The notes beneath the pieces are model-generated. The model worked only from the letters and a program-made list of their open reading frames with translations. It was not told the DNA's origin and searched no databases. This document shows, in pieces, positions 50,556 through 55,303 of a stretch of 55,303 nucleotides of DNA; the stretch's first letter is position 1; each line of letters opens with the position of its first letter. The stretch covers positions 1 to 55,303 of the forward strand of contig NZ_VSRY01000166.1 in assembly GCF_008271805.1 (NCBI RefSeq), written 5' to 3'. The translations under genes and the position numbers were made by a program. The DNA is from Streptomyces sp. TRM49041. GTDB taxonomy: Bacteria; Actinomycetota; Actinomycetes; Streptomycetales; Streptomycetaceae.

Positions 50556-50814
50556 CTGTTGCCCTCACTTCCGCGATCGCGGGTGGCAAACACGCGCCTG
50601 AGAGTGTCGCGTGCCGGCTCCCTCCTTGTGAAGCGGCGTGCACGGATTCCACTCTTCCGCGCGCGCCGTTCCGGACACGTTGGGCCGTACGGGTGGGCTT
50701 TGGCGGCCGTCTCGTCGTGTCGCCGACGCCACACCCGTCCCATGTTTTTCAGTGTATGGGCAATAGGTGTGATCATCTCCAAATTCCAGAAAACCGGACG
50801 AAGAGGTACAAGTC

Positions 50815-53169
50815 ATGTCCCACGTCGGCGTCCGCGTACTCCGGTCCGCCGCGCTCCTCACCAGTGGGGCGCTCGCCGTCTCCCTACTCGCAGGCTGCGC
50901 CTCCGGGGACGAGGGGACCAGCGCCAGGGCCGTACCCGCGGACATCGCCTCCGCCCCCCGGGCCCAGGTCGCGGACGGCGGCTCCCTGCGCTGGGCGGTC
51001 GACGCGCTGCCCACCACCCTCAACGCCTTCCAGGCCGATGCGGACGCCGCCACCGCCCGGATCACCGGAGCCGTACTCCCCACCCTGTTCACCCTCGACG
51101 AGCGGGGCAGACCCCAGCTCAACGGCGACTATCTGGAGTCCGCCGAGATCGTCGAGCGTGAGCCGAGGCAGGTCGTCCTGTACAAGCTCCACCAGCAGGC
51201 CGTGTGGAGCGACGGCCGCGAGATCGGCGCCCCCGACTTCGTCGCCCAGTGGCGGGCCCTGCGCGGCAAGAACAGCGCGTACTGGACCGCCCGGAACGCC
51301 GGGTACGAGCGCATCGAGAAGATCGAGCGCGGCGCGACCGACCTGGAGGTGCAGGTCACCTTCGGCAAGCAGTACGCCGACTGGAAGTCCCTGTTCTCGC
51401 CGCTGTACCCCAAGGAGGTCATGGGGTCGCCGAACACGTTCAACGACGGCGCGCGCACCAATCTCACCCAGTCGGCAGGACCGTTCCGGCTGAAGACGAT
51501 CGACACCAAGGCGGGCACCGCGACACTCGTCCGCAACCCCCGCTGGTGGGGAGAGCCCGCCAAGCTGGACCGCCTGGTCCTGCACGCCGTCCCGCGAGCG
51601 CAGCGGGCCACCGCGCTCATCAAGAACACGGTCGACATCGCCGCGGTCGACCCCTCCGTCGCCGACCGCATCGCCCGCGCCGCACGCGCGGGCGAGAAGG
51701 GCGCCCAGGGGCAGCCCGCCGGCCACGGCTCCGTCGCCGACCTGACCCCGTCGGCCGCCCTGAAGTCCTGGGCCGTCGCGTACGGCTCCGACGCGGCCAA
51801 GGCCGCCGAGACGCGCGCCGCCCGACAGCGCCGCCGGGAGGCGATCGCCGCGTACGCGGCCGAGCAGCAGGCCCTGCGCGGCTACGCCGTCCGCAAGAGC
51901 CTGGAGCCCGCGTACACGCAGCTCGCCCTGAACGGCGAGTCCGGGCCCCTCGCCGACGAGCGGGTACGCCGGGCTGTGGCCCGCGCCCTGGACCGCCGCG
52001 AACTGGCGGAGGCCGTCCTCGCCCCGCTGGGGCTCCCGGCCGAACCGGTCGGCTCCCACCTGGCGCTGGCCGGGCAGCACGCCTACGCGGACAGCAGCGG
52101 CGCCCTCGGCAGCCAGGACACCGAGGAGGCCCTGGCTCTGCTGGCCGACGCGGGCTGGACGAAGGCCGGCGCCCGCGAGAGCGCCGCGCCGTCGGAGGCC
52201 GCCGAGGCCGGCGCCGGGGCGTCCGGCACCCCCTCCAAGGCCGCCTCCCCGTCCGCCGCGGCCGCCGCCTCCCCGTCCAAGGCCGCGAGCGCCGCCGCCG
52301 GGGCGAAGGCGACCGACCGGCCCTCCGACGACGGCCTGTACATCGTCGGTGACGACAAGCCCGGCGCCGATCGCACGCCGGGCACCCACATCCTCGCGCC
52401 CGCCCCGGCCGCGGCCGTCCACAGCAGTCTCGTACTCGGCCAGGCCAGGGCGCTCACGGCCGCGCTCACCGACGACCAGAGCGACAAGACGGGCGCCGGG
52501 AAGGACACCGACGCCACGGACCAGCCCAACGCCCAGGGCAGCGTCGCCGGCGCCTACGCCCCCGTCGGCACCGCGGCCCCCGCGGCCCCCACGAGCCCCG
52601 CCGCGCAGGGTCCCGCGGCCGGCCCCCTCGGCAAGGACGGCCAGCCGCTGGCCCTCCGCTTCGTCCTCCCCTCGGGCCCCGGCTCGGAGGCCCTGCGGAC
52701 CGTCGGCGAGAAGATCGCCCGGATGCTGGACCGGATCGGTGTCCGCACCGAGATCACCAAGGTCCCGGACGACAGCTTCTTCAAGGACCACATCGCCTCC
52801 GGCGACTACGACCTGGCCCTGTACTCGTGGCCCGGCACGGCCTACCCGGCCACCGACGGGCGGCCGATCTTCGCCAAGCCGGAGCCCGCCACCGACGGCT
52901 CGCTGCTGGTGGAGCAGAACTACACCCGGGTCGGCACGGACCACATCGACCAGCTCTTCGAGCAGGCCGCCGCCGAGCTCGACGAGAAGGCGGCCCGCGA
53001 CCTGGTGCGCCGGGCCGACGCCCGCATCTGGGCGGCGGCCGGCTCCATCCCGCTCTTCCAGCGGCCCGAGCTGGTGGCGGTCAGGAAGAACGTGGTCAAC
53101 GCCGGTGCCTTCGGCTTCGCGACGCCCCGCTACGAGAGCATCGGATTCGCCGCGCCGAAGAAGGGGTGA
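50815..53169 (+). CDS. LpqW-like solute-binding lipoprotein (SBP family 5)
   Basis: The 784-residue protein has a lipobox L-L-A-G-C near 27 and the peptide-binding SBP_bac_5 fold (G-G-S-L-R-W-A-V-D, W-S-D-G-R-E-I, P-L-Y-P-K-E-V, L-A-L-N-G-E-S-G). Near residues 455-605 a long Ala/Ser/Pro/Lys low-complexity insert splits lobe II. It sits just before typA, as lpqW does in mycobacteria, where LpqW influences mannolipid synthesis. It may therefore act in envelope glycolipid assembly rather than peptide uptake. GAGG lies before the ATG. Confidence 0.88.
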   Translation: MSHVGVRVLRSAALLTSGALAVSLLAGCASGDEGTSARAVPADIASAPRAQVADGGSLRWAVDALPTTLNAFQADADAATARITGAVLPTLFTLDERGRPQLNGDYLESAEIVEREPRQVVLYKLHQQAVWSDGREIGAPDFVAQWRALRGKNSAYWTARNAGYERIEKIERGATDLEVQVTFGKQYADWKSLFSPLYPKEVMGSPNTFNDGARTNLTQSAGPFRLKTIDTKAGTATLVRNPRWWGEPAKLDRLVLHAVPRAQRATALIKNTVDIAAVDPSVADRIARAARAGEKGAQGQPAGHGSVADLTPSAALKSWAVAYGSDAAKAAETRAARQRRREAIAAYAAEQQALRGYAVRKSLEPAYTQLALNGESGPLADERVRRAVARALDRRELAEAVLAPLGLPAEPVGSHLALAGQHAYADSSGALGSQDTEEALALLADAGWTKAGARESAAPSEAAEAGAGASGTPSKAASPSAAAAASPSKAASAAAGAKATDRPSDDGLYIVGDDKPGADRTPGTHILAPAPAAAVHSSLVLGQARALTAALTDDQSDKTGAGKDTDATDQPNAQGSVAGAYAPVGTAAPAAPTSPAAQGPAAGPLGKDGQPLALRFVLPSGPGSEALRTVGEKIARMLDRIGVRTEITKVPDDSFFKDHIASGDYDLALYSWPGTAYPATDGRPIFAKPEPATDGSLLVEQNYTRVGTDHIDQLFEQAAAELDEKAARDLVRRADARIWAAAGSIPLFQRPELVAVRKNVVNAGAFGFATPRYESIGFAAPKKG

Positions 53170-53374
53170 AGCCCCGGCGAAGCCGGAGAGAACAAGCTCA
53201 GAAAGGGCTCAGATCCGTTGCCCGCCGGCCCCGCCGACGGGCACGATCATGCCGCGGAGGCCGAGTGCGCGGCCGCCCCGTACCATGGGACACAGCCGTG
53301 GCGCGTCCGCCCGGCGGGCGTACTGAGGAAAAAGAGACGCCGCACCCACGATCCGAGAGAAGCGCCAGCCACCC

Positions 53375-55282
<1,908 letters not shown>

Positions 55283-55303
55283 CACACCGCGTACGACGCT
55301 CCG

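Overview
The window looks like a piece of a Streptomyces chromosome, or that of a very close actinomycete. It has very high GC with G/C in third codon positions, many GTG starts, and a Wbl protein, a SPOR-like protein, bPH-domain proteins and SpoIIE/HATPase regulators. Gene order matches what I recall of the Streptomyces core. Left part (1-15731): a partial Ala/Pro-rich ORF, a DUF402 protein, class II fumarase, a secreted SGNH hydrolase with a ricin-type lectin domain, class I fumarase, a DUF1707 protein, a WblI-like regulator, GlpX, a DUF4245 protein, polyphosphate glucokinase, IspH, XseA/XseB, a nitroreductase, a DUF6542 membrane protein and YchF.

The middle (15732-28311) is a composite genomic island whose left edge is the 3' end of ychF. 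The last codons of ychF (core CCGCTTCAACGT, reading -F-R-F-N-V-stop) recur at 25542, 27428 and 28294. Each copy ends in an in-frame stop and is followed by a terminator hairpin. The three distal copies have CGCAGGTCA/CGCAGGTGA 27-28 bp upstream, and the ychF copy has the same motif inverted on its downstream side. Every copy also has a pair of short direct repeats 10-11 bp apart, as integrase arm sites have. I read this as three integrative elements or remnants stacked at the 3' end of ychF. Unit 1 (15732-25541) keeps a truncated tyrosine integrase, a HAD-like protein / methyltransferase / degenerate kinase / unknown 249-residue protein block divergent from an HTH-TPR regulator and a NUDIX hydrolase, and a cluster of small proteins resembling orphan immunity proteins. 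Unit 2 (25560-27427) is essentially two toxin-antitoxin modules (YefM/YoeB and VapB/VapC types). Unit 3 (27458-28293) carries one Uma2-family nuclease gene.

The right part (28312-55303) returns to chromosome-like genes: a secreted papain-like protease with a membrane-anchored secreted partner, two bPH-domain membrane proteins, a small secreted peptide paired with a Cys/His-rich protein, a threonine synthase-like enzyme, a secreted subtilase, a septum-formation-domain membrane protein, a GntR regulator, a SPOR-like small protein, a MutT-type NUDIX hydrolase, a stand-alone HATPase, a PAS-GAF-PP2C-HATPase protein, PspA with a TPM-domain partner, a three-subunit mycobacterial Sdh1-type succinate dehydrogenase, an LpqW-like lipoprotein and TypA/BipA.

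No rRNA, tRNA or CRISPR array was seen. Functions are inferred from family motifs; start codons were chosen from ribosome-binding sites and are flagged where ambiguous.
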